Assembly: GCA_964606405.1 (NCBI GenBank)
Contig: CAZSGH010000004.1
Span: 1 to 64,000 of the forward strand
Reading direction: 5' to 3'
Origin: GCA-002282575 sp964606405
GTDB lineage: Bacteria; Pseudomonadota; Gammaproteobacteria; Thiomicrospirales; Thiomicrospiraceae
DNA: 64,000 nt
Every line of letters starts with the position of its first letter. Position 1 is the first letter of the stretch. Made by a program: the position numbers and the translations under genes. Shown piece by piece: positions 16,756-26,320 of the stretch. Under the pieces are notes generated by a model. That model saw only the letters and a list, made by a program, of their open reading frames with translations, was not told the DNA's origin and did not search any database.

Positions 16756-18221
16756 CAACAGAAGAAAAAGTATTGGTTAACGTCACGCCACGAGAAACGC
16801 GCGTGGCGTGGATTGAAAATGGTGTGTTACAAGAAGTCTGGGTCGAGCGTGCCAGTAAGCGAGGCTTGGTCGGTAACTTGTACCGTGGACGCGTGGCGCG
16901 GGTATTGCCTGGTATGCAGGCGGCTTTTGTGAATATTGGGTTAGATAAAGCTGCCTTTTTGCATGTGTCGGATGTCTGCCTTAAACCCTTAGGTGTGAGT
17001 GAAGACTGCGGTGAAGAAATTGGCAAGTTGTTGCATGATGGTCAAGAAATTCTGGTACAGGTCATTAAAGATCCGTTAGGTTCTAAAGGCGCTCGCGTGA
17101 CCATGAATATTACCTTGCCTTCGCATTTGTTAGTGCATTTGCCGCGCGAAAAAACCATTGGTGTGAGTCAACGCATCGAGTCATCAGCAGAGCGCGACCG
17201 CTTGCGTTCGATTATCGAACAGTGGACAGCCAGTGCCGAAATGGGTGGTGGGTTTATTGTGCGTACCGTTGCCGAAGGTGCTGATGAGCAAGAGTTAATC
17301 GACGACATGCGCTTTTTACAAAAGCTTTGGCGCAGCATCGAAGAAGAAAAGCGTAAATTGCGTGGTCCTGCTTTAGTTCACGAAGATCAACCGCTGTATT
17401 TGCGGGTGATTCGTGATGTGCCACACGAACGTATTGAGTCGGTGCGTGTTGATTCTCGCGAAACCTTTTTACGTATGCAGCAGTTTGCTGCTGATTATGT
17501 GCCCGATTTGGTCGCACGTATCGAACACTATCAAGGCGAACGTCCGATTTTTGACTTGTATTCGGTTGAAGATGAAATTCAAAAAGCCCTAGAGCCTAAA
17601 GTGCCCCTAAAGTCGGGTGGTTACCTCATTATCGATCAAACCGAAGCCATGACCACGATCGACGTGAACACGGGCGCTTTTGTTGGCAGTCGCAATTTAG
17701 AAGAAACCATTTTTAGAACCAATTTAGAGGCAGCACAAGCCATCGCGCGTCAGTTGCGATTACGTAATTTGGGTGGCATTATCATTCTCGATTTTATCGA
17801 TATGGTGGTGGAGTCTCACAAAGAGCAGGTACTGCAAGCGCTTGAACGTGCTTTGGCAAAAGATCGTACGAAAAGTACGATTAGCCAGTTAACCACCTTA
17901 GGACTGGTCGAAATGACGCGTAAGCGCACCCGAGAGAGTTTGGTGAATACCTTATGCGAACCTTGTCCTGTCTGTCAGGGTAGGGCGGTTATTAAATCGT
18001 TGGAAACACTAACCTACGATATTTTTCGTGAAATTACGCGTATGGCACGACAATTTGATGCCACTAAGTTGTTGGTGATTGCCCATGAACGCGTGGTTAC
18101 ACGTATGATGGAAGAGGAGTCTAGCAGTATCGCTGAGCTAGAAGAGTTTATTGGTAAGTCATTATCTTTTCAAGTGGACATGCAATACCTGCCTGAACAG
18201 TTTGATGTTGTGATGCTATGA
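16746..18221 (+). CDS. rng: Ribonuclease G
   Basis: 491-residue endoribonuclease of the RNase E/G family, acting in 5' end maturation of 16S rRNA and in mRNA decay. An S1 domain occupies about residues 38-125. The DNase I-like catalytic part has TTIDVNTGAFVGSRNLEET (metal-binding Asp) and IIILDFIDM (second Asp). The Zn-link motif is CEPCPVCQG. ATG 16746 lies 9 nt after AGGA and overlaps the maf stop. The length equals that of RNase G, and no RNase E-type C-terminal scaffold is present. Confidence 0.96.
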   Translation: MQLATEEKVLVNVTPRETRVAWIENGVLQEVWVERASKRGLVGNLYRGRVARVLPGMQAAFVNIGLDKAAFLHVSDVCLKPLGVSEDCGEEIGKLLHDGQEILVQVIKDPLGSKGARVTMNITLPSHLLVHLPREKTIGVSQRIESSAERDRLRSIIEQWTASAEMGGGFIVRTVAEGADEQELIDDMRFLQKLWRSIEEEKRKLRGPALVHEDQPLYLRVIRDVPHERIESVRVDSRETFLRMQQFAADYVPDLVARIEHYQGERPIFDLYSVEDEIQKALEPKVPLKSGGYLIIDQTEAMTTIDVNTGAFVGSRNLEETIFRTNLEAAQAIARQLRLRNLGGIIILDFIDMVVESHKEQVLQALERALAKDRTKSTISQLTTLGLVEMTRKRTRESLVNTLCEPCPVCQGRAVIKSLETLTYDIFREITRMARQFDATKLLVIAHERVVTRMMEEESSSIAELEEFIGKSLSFQVDMQYLPEQFDVVML

Positions 18222-18271
18222 ATACCCCTCACAATTTTTCAGCTCATGACGGTTCTTAGGGGTATTCAGTG

Positions 18272-21200
18272 ATGCTGTCTAGGTGGTTAAAACGCATTTT
18301 TTTATGGCATGGTCATTTAGTGTTATGGTCGGTGGCGCTGATTGCGCTGTTTTGGCTTGTTTTGGTTTTAACACTACAATTTCTGGGAAGTCGCCCCCAG
18401 TCGTTGTACACCTTGGCAGAGATGGCAGGCGTGCAGTTAGAAATTGGTCAGTTTTCGGCGAATACCCGTCCACTCGCTTCCGCTGTTGATATTGCCTTAG
18501 ATAAGGTTAAGCTGTCTTGGATTGGTGGTCAATTAGAAATAGACCATGTCGAAGGCGATATTAACCTGTGGAATTTACTGACCCCTGATTTGGCTGTCGG
18601 TAAAAAAATGCGCATTCATCAGCTCAAGCTTGTATTAGATACGGAAGCTCAGACGGCTTCGGTTAGCAATCCCTTAGCAAATCCGTGGCTCCGATTGTGG
18701 GAAGATACCGCTATTGATGATAGTCAAGTTGTTTGGCAAGCGGATGCGCCTTGGATGTTGAATAACATTGAGATTAAGCTGTCGCGTCAAGCACAATGGG
18801 AAGCAGACTTTAAGGGCATTATGCACTACCCTGGTTGGCCAGAAACGCCTGTCACAGCGCAGGCAACCATCAGTCATCAATTTGGTTTTCATCCTAAAAT
18901 CCAATTTAAAGGATCTGCTTTACCTGGCAATATGGTGCTCTTAGGTCAACATTACGATTTTAAGTTTGCTTTGCAGGGGAATTGGAATGCGCAAGATTTA
19001 CAGGCCGACTTGACGATTGATGCGAACAGTCAGGGGGATGACGGTCAGCAGTTAACACATCATGTGCTAGGGCATTTGCATAGCGATGATTTGCTGATGT
19101 GGGACATGAGTGTACAACAGTTATCCGTTGGCAGTGAAAAAATAGAACTACCTGTTTGGCCAAGATTAACCGTTCATCCGCAAACGGGGGCGGTATTAGT
19201 GCTCAATCAAGTGAGACTCGCTCCTGATGGTAGTTGGTTGAAGTCGATGCCCGCTGATGTGCAGCAAGCGTGGCAGCTGTGGCAGCCCGAACTATGGTTG
19301 AATCAGCTTAGCTTACACTGGGGGGTTGATGGTGGGCTTGATGCCATTCGTGGTGGTGTTGATCTGTTGCGTTGGACGCCAACACAAGGCATTCCAGGCA
19401 TGGACTTGCGCCAGCTGACGTTTGATTACCACCCTAAAGACGGCAGGTTAGCGGTCATTCCATTGGGCGAACGTAACCTGCTTTGGCAGTTTGCTAATGG
19501 TCAAACATTGCCAATAACTGCGGATCCGCTGGTATTGCGCCTTAATCCTGATATGCCTTTTAGTGATTGGTCAATTCCGAGTTGGCAGATACATGTTGGT
19601 GATGTTTCTGTCAGTATTATTGCTGATGTTCATGCCGACAAACCTATGCAATTACAGCTTGCTTTGACGGCAGCGAAATTGAGCGATGTGATTCACTTGT
19701 TGCCGATGGATCAGTTTTCAGAACCATTACAAAACTGGTTAAAGGTGGCGTTCAAAGAAGGGAAAGATATTCAGGGCGCTATGCGCTTTAATGGTGAGTT
19801 AAGTCAGTTGTTATCGGGTCAATTAACGGACGATAATTTTGTTGTGACGGCGCAAGCGAAAGGGGTTACGCTGCAATACGATAAAGACTATCCGCCGTTA
19901 ACCCAAACAGACGCCTTGTTATCATGGTGCAATCATAGTCTCATTATTGAGTCCAAACAGGCTCATATTAGTGGTGGCTTAGCTGAAGATGTTAAAGCCG
20001 AAGTCTTGTATTTACCGAACAATCAAATCGCCTTACGTGTGAATGGGCAAATCAAAGCAGACTTAGGTCAAGTACGGGGCTTCTTGTTGGCTTCGCCTTT
20101 AGCAAAAGACTTGGATGTCGTTGATGTTCTTAAAAACACAAAATTGGCTGGAACGGCTTCAGGGCGATTGTCTTTATGGATTCCGCTTGACGGATTTGAT
20201 GGTGCTGCGAGCTTGCCTCGTGTGCGAGGGATGATGTCTACTCAGGCGGCTACACTTGATTATGGTGTTCTGTCGCTATCTTCTCTATCTGGTAAGTTGT
20301 TGTTTTCAGAGACAGCTTTGGATTCTCCTGAATTGTCGGGGCAATGGCAAGGCGGTGATGTTCAGGCACGCATCCTGACGCAGGATAAAGGTCAGGTGTC
20401 ACTCAAATTAACAGCGAGCACGCCGATGAATCAGGTTGCGATGGCGAGCGGTTTTTTGGATTGGCGCGCCGATGTGAGTATTGCAAATGATGGAAAAATA
20501 TCTGCACAAATTACTGGCAACCAGAAGCGTCTCGCTTTAACGCTTCCTGAACCCTTTTATAAAAAGCAAGGACAAGAAAGACCGTGGCAGTTGCAAGTTA
20601 GCTTGGTAGACGGGTTGATTCAGACGCGCTTTAACGATGAAAAGTGGCGAATGGATGCACGAATTAAAGCCACTCAAACCGATTGGCAATGGCAGTCTTT
20701 ATCACTGGTTTCTCGTGAGATTAAAGCCAAAAGCAGTCAGTCTGCTATCGACATACAATTAGCGCAAGCCTCTTTAGATGAGTGGTTGTCATGGTTAGAC
20801 GAGGTATCTGGATCGGATGCCAAAGTCCCCTTGCCAGAGCAAGGACAACTATCAATAGCTCGCTTAACCTTTTCCGAACAGTCTTTCGATCAACTCGAAG
20901 CCAAGTGGCAAATAGGTGCCGATAAAACAGAGGTTCAGCTCCAATCGCCACAGGTGTCAGGACAATTGCTGACGACAAACACTGAGTCGCAATTGCGACT
21001 AGACAAGCTATTTTGGCAGCGCCGCGTTAAGCCTGTTGCCGAAAAACTGACACAGCCTCTGCCTGTCTGTCAAAAACCGACACAAAAGCCTTGGCGTCCA
21101 TTGCGTGTTGATATCGCGCTATTAAATTTAGAAACCACGCGTCAAGAGATGAAAACGCTTACCTCGTTGACCAATCTTCATGGGTTGCTGACGCAAGAAG

Positions 21201-21928
21201 GAAAAACAAGACGCATTAAAGATATCCAGCTTCAGTCGGGTAGCCTTAAAGCGAGTGGTGCTTGGGAGTGGAATTTATCTGAAAACAAATCTAACCTGTT
21301 TTTTAAGGCGAGAGCAGACAAGGCTGCGGATATGACTGCTTTATGGGGGTTAGATAACATTGTTAGAGGTGGCAGTGCCGATATTGAAGCGATGCTCAGT
21401 TGGGATGGCGGCCTGGATTGCTTAGACACGCGTTTGTTGCGTGGTGATCTTAAATTGCGCGCCGATGACGGTGCACTATCCGATACCAGTCCAGGTTTGG
21501 CTCGGTTGTTTGGCTTGTTAAGTTTTGATGCCTTTACCCGTCGCCTTAAAATTGGCTTAGGAGATGTGGTTAATCAGGGCTTGGCTTACGACAAAATTGA
21601 AGCCACGGCAGCACTGTCTAAGGGGGTACTACAGCTGAATCATCTTCAACTCGATGGTCCTTCGGTGCGCATGGTGCTTAAAGGGAATACCGACTTAGTT
21701 GGTGAAGAGCACGAGCTTGATGCCGCCGTCACTCCTTTGGTTGGTGATAGTATTCCGACCATGGCGTTGCTTTCTGGTGTTTCACCGATAACCGCCATTG
21801 GTGTTTATCTGTTGCAAAAAATTGTACCGCCGTTGAGTGGTAACTTATTTACCTTTGATTATCATATTACGGGTGGATGGCAAGATCCTATCCTAACAGA
21901 GGTGGTTCATGGGCAAGATGCACAATAA
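18272..21928 (+). CDS. YhdP-like AsmA/DUF3971 envelope protein
   Basis: 1218-residue protein with one N-terminal membrane anchor (HLVLWSVALIALFWLVLVL) and a long periplasmic part rich in beta strands. It ends with the AsmA-like C-terminal region (NLFTFDYHITGGWQDP). YhdP-type proteins bridge inner and outer membranes and move phospholipids; that role is carried over from the family. The conserved stretch near residues 1060-1150 (LRADDGALSDTSPGLARLFG) is a good match to the family C-terminal domain. It follows rng by about 50 nt, the order also seen in other proteobacteria (rng-yhdP). ATG 18272 is used; a GTG at 18269 is equivalent. Confidence 0.88.
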   Translation: MLSRWLKRIFLWHGHLVLWSVALIALFWLVLVLTLQFLGSRPQSLYTLAEMAGVQLEIGQFSANTRPLASAVDIALDKVKLSWIGGQLEIDHVEGDINLWNLLTPDLAVGKKMRIHQLKLVLDTEAQTASVSNPLANPWLRLWEDTAIDDSQVVWQADAPWMLNNIEIKLSRQAQWEADFKGIMHYPGWPETPVTAQATISHQFGFHPKIQFKGSALPGNMVLLGQHYDFKFALQGNWNAQDLQADLTIDANSQGDDGQQLTHHVLGHLHSDDLLMWDMSVQQLSVGSEKIELPVWPRLTVHPQTGAVLVLNQVRLAPDGSWLKSMPADVQQAWQLWQPELWLNQLSLHWGVDGGLDAIRGGVDLLRWTPTQGIPGMDLRQLTFDYHPKDGRLAVIPLGERNLLWQFANGQTLPITADPLVLRLNPDMPFSDWSIPSWQIHVGDVSVSIIADVHADKPMQLQLALTAAKLSDVIHLLPMDQFSEPLQNWLKVAFKEGKDIQGAMRFNGELSQLLSGQLTDDNFVVTAQAKGVTLQYDKDYPPLTQTDALLSWCNHSLIIESKQAHISGGLAEDVKAEVLYLPNNQIALRVNGQIKADLGQVRGFLLASPLAKDLDVVDVLKNTKLAGTASGRLSLWIPLDGFDGAASLPRVRGMMSTQAATLDYGVLSLSSLSGKLLFSETALDSPELSGQWQGGDVQARILTQDKGQVSLKLTASTPMNQVAMASGFLDWRADVSIANDGKISAQITGNQKRLALTLPEPFYKKQGQERPWQLQVSLVDGLIQTRFNDEKWRMDARIKATQTDWQWQSLSLVSREIKAKSSQSAIDIQLAQASLDEWLSWLDEVSGSDAKVPLPEQGQLSIARLTFSEQSFDQLEAKWQIGADKTEVQLQSPQVSGQLLTTNTESQLRLDKLFWQRRVKPVAEKLTQPLPVCQKPTQKPWRPLRVDIALLNLETTRQEMKTLTSLTNLHGLLTQEGKTRRIKDIQLQSGSLKASGAWEWNLSENKSNLFFKARADKAADMTALWGLDNIVRGGSADIEAMLSWDGGLDCLDTRLLRGDLKLRADDGALSDTSPGLARLFGLLSFDAFTRRLKIGLGDVVNQGLAYDKIEATAALSKGVLQLNHLQLDGPSVRMVLKGNTDLVGEEHELDAAVTPLVGDSIPTMALLSGVSPITAIGVYLLQKIVPPLSGNLFTFDYHITGGWQDPILTEVVHGQDAQ

Positions 21929-22724
21929 TCAGCTTCGCTTGGCATGGGTACAACATACCGCTACGTCAGATATGAATGCCAATCTTACTTATTTAGAACA
22001 GCAATTACAGCGATTGTCAGTGCAAAAACCAGATATTGTCGTCTTGCCAGAAGCCTTTGCTTGGTTAGCTCGAGACTTAAGTCAAATGAAGGCGGTAGTA
22101 GAAGACTTGGGAGAAGGTCGCTTACAAGCACATTGTCAACGTTGGGCACAAGAACTCGGGTGTTATCTCATTGCAGGTAGTTTGCCCTTGCGCATCGAGG
22201 GTCAGGTTTATGCCACGCTGTGCGTTTACAATCCGCAAGGTGTGCTTGAGACGATTTACCAAAAAAACCATTTGTTCTCAGTGGTTACACCCAATGGCGT
22301 GGTTTATCGTGAAAGCACTTTTTTTACTGCAGGAACAGCGTCCATTATTTGGCAAAGCCCTTGGGGAAAGGTTGGGTTAGCCATTTGTTTTGATCTGCGT
22401 TTTCCTGCCATGTTTCGTAACTACGCACAACAAGGCGTTCGCTTGATTATTTTGCCCGCAGCTTTTACGCAAGAAACGGGACAGGCGCATTGGCATACAC
22501 TGGTGCGCGCGCGTGCCATCGAAAACCAGATGACGATTTTAGCGGTTAATCAGGTTGGTGAACATGAGTTCGGCCTACAAAGCTATGGTCATTCATTACT
22601 TGTTGATGCATGGGGTGAGGTGCTCGTTGATAGCGGTGATAGTTTAGCTATCGGTTCTTATGAACTTGATTTGTCGCCAGTTGAGCTGCTAAGGCAGCGA
22701 TTTCCTGTGTTATTACAAAACTAA
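21909..22724 (+). CDS. Carbon-nitrogen hydrolase (nitrilase superfamily, Nit-like)
   Basis: 271-residue amidase. The Glu-Lys-Cys triad is visible at E48 (VVLPEAFAWL), K119 (YQKNHLF) and C160 (AICFDLRFP). The DLRFPAMFRNYA segment is typical of the Nit1/Nit2 branch, which removes deaminated glutathione or omega-amides. It overlaps the YhdP-like gene by 20 nt, so translation is probably coupled; AGAGG lies about 5 nt before ATG 21909. The exact substrate is not determinable from sequence. Confidence 0.9.
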   Translation: MGKMHNNQLRLAWVQHTATSDMNANLTYLEQQLQRLSVQKPDIVVLPEAFAWLARDLSQMKAVVEDLGEGRLQAHCQRWAQELGCYLIAGSLPLRIEGQVYATLCVYNPQGVLETIYQKNHLFSVVTPNGVVYRESTFFTAGTASIIWQSPWGKVGLAICFDLRFPAMFRNYAQQGVRLIILPAAFTQETGQAHWHTLVRARAIENQMTILAVNQVGEHEFGLQSYGHSLLVDAWGEVLVDSGDSLAIGSYELDLSPVELLRQRFPVLLQN

Positions 22725-22772
22725 AAGCCATTTTTGGGTCAACAGCATCTCCCGTCATTCTATGCATCCTGT

Positions 22773-22911
22773 TAGGAAGCTAAACACCAGCGTTTTTAGC
22801 TTCCTATTTTGTTTTTTTACTGGTGTAAGGCTGTTAAGTTATTAGGTTAAAGGCTATTTTCATCAAACCCTTCCCCCATACTCCCTACCCATTGGGTTTT
22901 TAGCTTTGCCC
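22773..22911 (-). repeat. Hairpin element, copy 6 (diverged)
   Basis: Opens with TAGGAAGCTAAACACC and closes with CCATTGGGTTTTTAGC. The far half (CCCTTCCCCCATACTCCC) is well kept; the GGAAGG arm near 22825 is degraded to GGTGTAAGG. It lies between the nitrilase gene and thrS, 48 nt after the former's stop. Confidence 0.75.
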
Positions 22912-22920
22912 TGTTACAAT
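22892..22920 (+). promoter_or_regulatory. Candidate thrS promoter with element-borne -35
   Basis: TTGGGT (22892-22897), 17-bp spacer, TACAAT (22915-22920). The -35-like hexamer lies in the conserved end of hairpin element copy 6. The -10 is close to consensus, the -35 only moderate. Confidence 0.4.
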
Positions 22921-22961
22921 GGCGGACTATTTTGAAAGATTTTTTGCAGAGGATGTGTGTC

Positions 22962-24884
22962 ATGCCCGTCATTACCTTACCTGATGGTTCTCAGCGCAGC
23001 TTTGATGCGCCTGTTTCGATTATGCAAGTCGCAGCCAGTATCGGCGCTGGTTTGGCAAAGGCTTGTATCGCTGGTCGCGTGAATGGCGAATTGCGCGATG
23101 CTTGCGATCTTATCGAAACGGATAGCACGCTATCCATTCTTACCATCAAAGATGAAGACGGTTTGCATATTATGCGCCACTCTTGTGCGCATCTATTTGG
23201 ACATGCGCTCAAACAGCTCTATCCTGCAGCACAAATGGCGATTGGTCCTGTTATTGAAAATGGTTTTTATTACGACATCGATCTTGAGCATCGTTTAACG
23301 GAAGACGATATTGCCGCCATTGAAAAGCGTATGATTCAATTGGCGAAAACAGGCTATGCTGTGGTTAAAAAGGTCACGCCACGTGCTGAGGTAGTTCGCG
23401 TCTTTAGCGAACGCAATGAGGCTTATAAGCTAGAATTGGTTAACGATATTCCTGATAGTCAAGTCGAGATGAACCTCTACTATCACGAAGAATACGTTGA
23501 TATGTGTCGTGGACCTCATGTGCCGAATATGACGTTTACTAAGGCCTTCAAACTCACTAAGTTTGCGGGTGCTTACTGGCGCGGCGATAGCAAAAATAAA
23601 ATGTTACAGCGCGTTTATGGTGTTGCCTTTGCTTCTGATAAAGAGTTGAAAGACTATCTCACGATGATGGAAGAAGCGGAAAAGCGTGACCACCGTAAGC
23701 TAGGTAAGCAATTAGACTTGTTCCACTTTCACGAAGAAGCGCCAGGTGCTGTATTCTGGCATCCTAAGGGTTGGACGGTATTTCAACAGCTCATTAGTTA
23801 TATGCGTGCGCGTCAAGAGAAAGCTGGCTATGTTGAAATTAACACGCCTGATGTCATGGATCGTAGTTTGTGGGAAGTGTCTGGTCACTGGTTTAACTAC
23901 CGTGACAACATGTTTACCACCACCACAGAGGATGAGCGTGTATTTGCCTTAAAGCCGATGAACTGCCCAGGCGGTATGTTGATGTATGCGCACGGACAAA
24001 AAAGCTACCGCGATTTGCCGTTGCGCATGGCAGAGTTTGGTAAGGTGCATCGTTATGAGCCATCAGGTGCGTTACACGGCTTAATGCGCGTGCGCCACTT
24101 TACCCAAGATGATGCGCATATCTTTTGTACCGAAGGACAGATGGCGCAGGAGTGCCAAGACGTGGTTGCTTTGGTGTTAGACATCTATAAAGAGTTTGGT
24201 TTTGAAAATGTTCATATCAAACTGTCGACACGTCCTGCTAACCGCATCGGTTCAGACGAAACTTGGGATGTGTTAGAAGCGGCCTTAGCGGACTCGTTAA
24301 ACAGCATGAAATTACCTTATACGCTTTTCCCAGGTGAAGGGGCATTTTATGGTCCTAAGTTGGAGTTTGTATTGCGTGATGCCATTGGTCGTGATTGGCA
24401 GTGCGGTACGCTACAGGTGGATATGAGTTTGCCAGAGCGTTTCGACTTAACCTACATCAGTGATGATGGGACTCGCAAACGTCCCGTGATGTTGCACCGA
24501 GCGCTATTCGGTTCGTTAGAGCGTTTCTGTGGTATTTTACTTGAGCATTATGCAGGTAATTATCCTGTTTGGTTGGCACCTGTTCAGTTGGTCGTTTTAC
24601 CAGTATCTGAAGTTTTTGCTGATTATGCGCAAAAAGTGGTTGCAGAATTACGTCAATCGGGTTATCGTGTCGAGCTAGACTTGAGAAATGAGAAGTTGGG
24701 TTATAAAATCCGCGAACATGCGATGCAACGTGTCCCGTATACGCTCGTTGTTGGTGAGCAAGAACGTGCAACGGACACCGTGAATATACGTGTTCGTGGC
24801 GGAGAAGTTTTGGGTAATATGACGATTGCCCAATTGAATGAACACCTTGGTCAAGAAGTTGCTCGTAAGGGCAGAACGGCGTAA
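22962..24884 (+). CDS. thrS: Threonyl-tRNA synthetase
   Basis: 640-residue class II synthetase. Order of parts: TGS domain (about 1-62), editing domain with the HxxxH-like HSCAHLFGHALKQLYP and a later YCRGPHVP-like MCRGPHVP (Cys and His of the editing site), catalytic core with MNCPGGMLMY (zinc Cys), and HGLMRVRHFTQDDAHIF (zinc His nearby). Motif 3 lies around PVMLHRALFGSLERF, and the C-terminal anticodon-binding domain has LNEKLGYKIREH-like LRNEKLGYKIREHAMQRVPY. ATG 22962, 8 nt after AGAGGA, is preferred to the upstream in-frame ATG at 22932. It starts the thrS-infC-rpmI-rplT-pheST-ihfA block. Confidence 0.97.
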   Translation: MPVITLPDGSQRSFDAPVSIMQVAASIGAGLAKACIAGRVNGELRDACDLIETDSTLSILTIKDEDGLHIMRHSCAHLFGHALKQLYPAAQMAIGPVIENGFYYDIDLEHRLTEDDIAAIEKRMIQLAKTGYAVVKKVTPRAEVVRVFSERNEAYKLELVNDIPDSQVEMNLYYHEEYVDMCRGPHVPNMTFTKAFKLTKFAGAYWRGDSKNKMLQRVYGVAFASDKELKDYLTMMEEAEKRDHRKLGKQLDLFHFHEEAPGAVFWHPKGWTVFQQLISYMRARQEKAGYVEINTPDVMDRSLWEVSGHWFNYRDNMFTTTTEDERVFALKPMNCPGGMLMYAHGQKSYRDLPLRMAEFGKVHRYEPSGALHGLMRVRHFTQDDAHIFCTEGQMAQECQDVVALVLDIYKEFGFENVHIKLSTRPANRIGSDETWDVLEAALADSLNSMKLPYTLFPGEGAFYGPKLEFVLRDAIGRDWQCGTLQVDMSLPERFDLTYISDDGTRKRPVMLHRALFGSLERFCGILLEHYAGNYPVWLAPVQLVVLPVSEVFADYAQKVVAELRQSGYRVELDLRNEKLGYKIREHAMQRVPYTLVVGEQERATDTVNIRVRGGEVLGNMTIAQLNEHLGQEVARKGRTA

Positions 24885-24933
24885 TTTAAGCTGTTAGACT
24901 AAGGAATTTTGTGTCTTTTAAGGAGTAAGTGTT

Positions 24934-25491
24934 ATCAGTAAGCGACCTATCGTGCGCAGTACCGCACCAGAAGAAAGTAACCGTAAGGAACGCATCAATG
25001 GTGAAATTCGCGCATCCTCTGTACGTCTGATCGGACCTGAAGGTGAGCAAATCGGAATTGTGAAGCTGATTGATGCACTTCGCGCCGCAGAAGCCGCAGA
25101 AATGGATTTGGTGGAAATTGCTGCGCAAGCAGAGCCGCCTGTCTGTCGAGTCATGGATTACGGCAAGTATCAGTTCCAGTTGCAAAAGAAAGCAGCAGAA
25201 GCTAAGAAAAAGCAGAAACAGATTCAAATTAAAGAACTCAAGTTCCGCCCTGGAACCGAGGAAGGCGATTATCAGGTCAAGCTACGCAACCTGAAACGCT
25301 TTTTGGAAGAGGGTGACCGAATTAAGGTCATTGTGTGGTTTCGTGGTCGCGAAATCGCACATAAGGAACTGGGCCTGAAGGTGTTAGAACGCATTCAGGC
25401 TGATATCGAAGGCTTAGGTGTCATCGATCAATTGCCGAAGCTAGAAGGTCGCCAGTTGATGATGATGGTTATTCCGTCGAAATCAAACTAA
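24934..25491 (+). CDS. infC: Translation initiation factor IF-3, probable AUC start
   Basis: 185-residue IF-3, which checks start codons in the P site and keeps 30S and 50S subunits apart. N-domain landmarks are RINGEIRASSVRLIGPEGEQ and MDYGKYQFQ; C-domain landmarks are KELKFRPGTEEGDYQ and the basic FLEEGDRIKVIVWFRGRE. There is no ATG near the right place. The first GTG (24952) has no ribosome binding site, but an in-frame ATC at 24934 lies 8 nt after TAAGGAG. infC is the classic gene with a non-canonical start (AUU in E. coli), which lets IF-3 repress its own synthesis, so ATC 24934 is the best start. This is inference from spacing and family precedent. Confidence 0.92.
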   Translation: MSKRPIVRSTAPEESNRKERINGEIRASSVRLIGPEGEQIGIVKLIDALRAAEAAEMDLVEIAAQAEPPVCRVMDYGKYQFQLQKKAAEAKKKQKQIQIKELKFRPGTEEGDYQVKLRNLKRFLEEGDRIKVIVWFRGREIAHKELGLKVLERIQADIEGLGVIDQLPKLEGRQLMMMVIPSKSN

Positions 25492-25721
25492 ACGAGACGC
25501 GTGAGGGTGCCAATAATATAAGTCGCTCTTAGAAAGTTGATGATAACGCGGTAACCATGACGCGACAAAAGGTAAGCTTAGATCAGCTAAGTGCGTTTTG
25601 GCGTGGTGTGGTTAAACAAAGTTAGCGCGCTTTATAAGACGACTGGCACTACTTGCAGAGCCAATCCTCGGTGCTCAGTCTCACTCCATGAATGCGTAGC
25701 AAAAAGGTATAGGACACTATT
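25492..25721 (+). promoter_or_regulatory. infC-rpmI spacer, possible L20 leader
   Basis: 230 bp between infC and rpmI, long for this operon. Several short complementary stretches are present, for example TGAGGGTG/CACTCC-type and GAGCCAATCC near the 3' end, but no clear terminator. In E. coli the L20 autoregulatory site lies in this interval and acts on rpmI; a similar role here is inferred only from position. Confidence 0.35.
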
Positions 25722-25919
25722 ATGCCAAAGATGAAAACCAAAAGCGGTGCTAAAAAACGCTTTACCAAAACAGGTTCAGGCCGTTTTAAGTGCAAGCACT
25801 CGTTCACTCGTCATATCTTGACTAAGAAAACAACTAAGCGCAAACGTCAATTACGTGCGCCTAACATGGTTCACGAAAGTGATGTCGCGTCAGTTCGTCA
25901 AATGATGCCTTACGCGTAA
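25722..25919 (+). CDS. rpmI: 50S ribosomal protein L35
   Basis: 65-residue, very basic ribosomal protein. It starts MPKMKTKSGAKKRFTKTGSG, as in the family, and contains the conserved KCKHSFTRHILTKKTTKRKR-type core (K-x-x-H-x-x-x-x-HILTKK). AGGACAC precedes the ATG. It is followed by rplT after 23 nt, the universal order. Confidence 0.98.
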   Translation: MPKMKTKSGAKKRFTKTGSGRFKCKHSFTRHILTKKTTKRKRQLRAPNMVHESDVASVRQMMPYA

Positions 25920-25942
25920 GTATTAGAAAAGGAAATTAAAGA

Positions 25943-26302
25943 ATGGCAAGAGTTAAACGTGGTGTTGTCGCGCGTGCGCGTCACAAAAAAATTACAGACG
26001 CAGCTAAGGGTTACCGCGGTCGTCGTAAGAATGTGTATCGCGTAGCGGTACAAGCGGTTATCAAAGCAGGTCAATATGCTTACCGTGACCGTCGTCAGAA
26101 GAAGCGTCAATTCCGCGCACTATGGATCGCTCGTATCAACGCAGCAGTTCGTAGCTTGGATATGACTTACAGCAAGTTCATCAACGGCTTGAAAAAGGCT
26201 AATATCGAAATCGACCGTAAGGTACTTTCTGATATGGCTGTTCACGATATGGCAGCTTTCACTGTCATCGCGCGTCAAGCTCAAGCTGCGCTAGCTGCTT
26301 AA
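25943..26302 (+). CDS. rplT: 50S ribosomal protein L20
   Basis: 119-residue early assembly protein of the large subunit that also represses its own operon in enterobacteria. It begins MARVKRGVVARARHKKI and keeps the AKGYRGRRKNVYRVA and RDRRQKKRQFRALWI blocks. AAGGAA lies 10 nt before the ATG. A terminator follows. Confidence 0.98.
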   Translation: MARVKRGVVARARHKKITDAAKGYRGRRKNVYRVAVQAVIKAGQYAYRDRRQKKRQFRALWIARINAAVRSLDMTYSKFINGLKKANIEIDRKVLSDMAVHDMAAFTVIARQAQAALAA

Positions 26303-26320
26303 TTCTGATTGTATCAGAAT

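Noticed and set aside
25557..25625. 22-codon frame in the infC-rpmI spacer as a leader peptide
   Set aside because: No ribosome binding site, no run of regulatory codons and no following attenuator. Too little to support.
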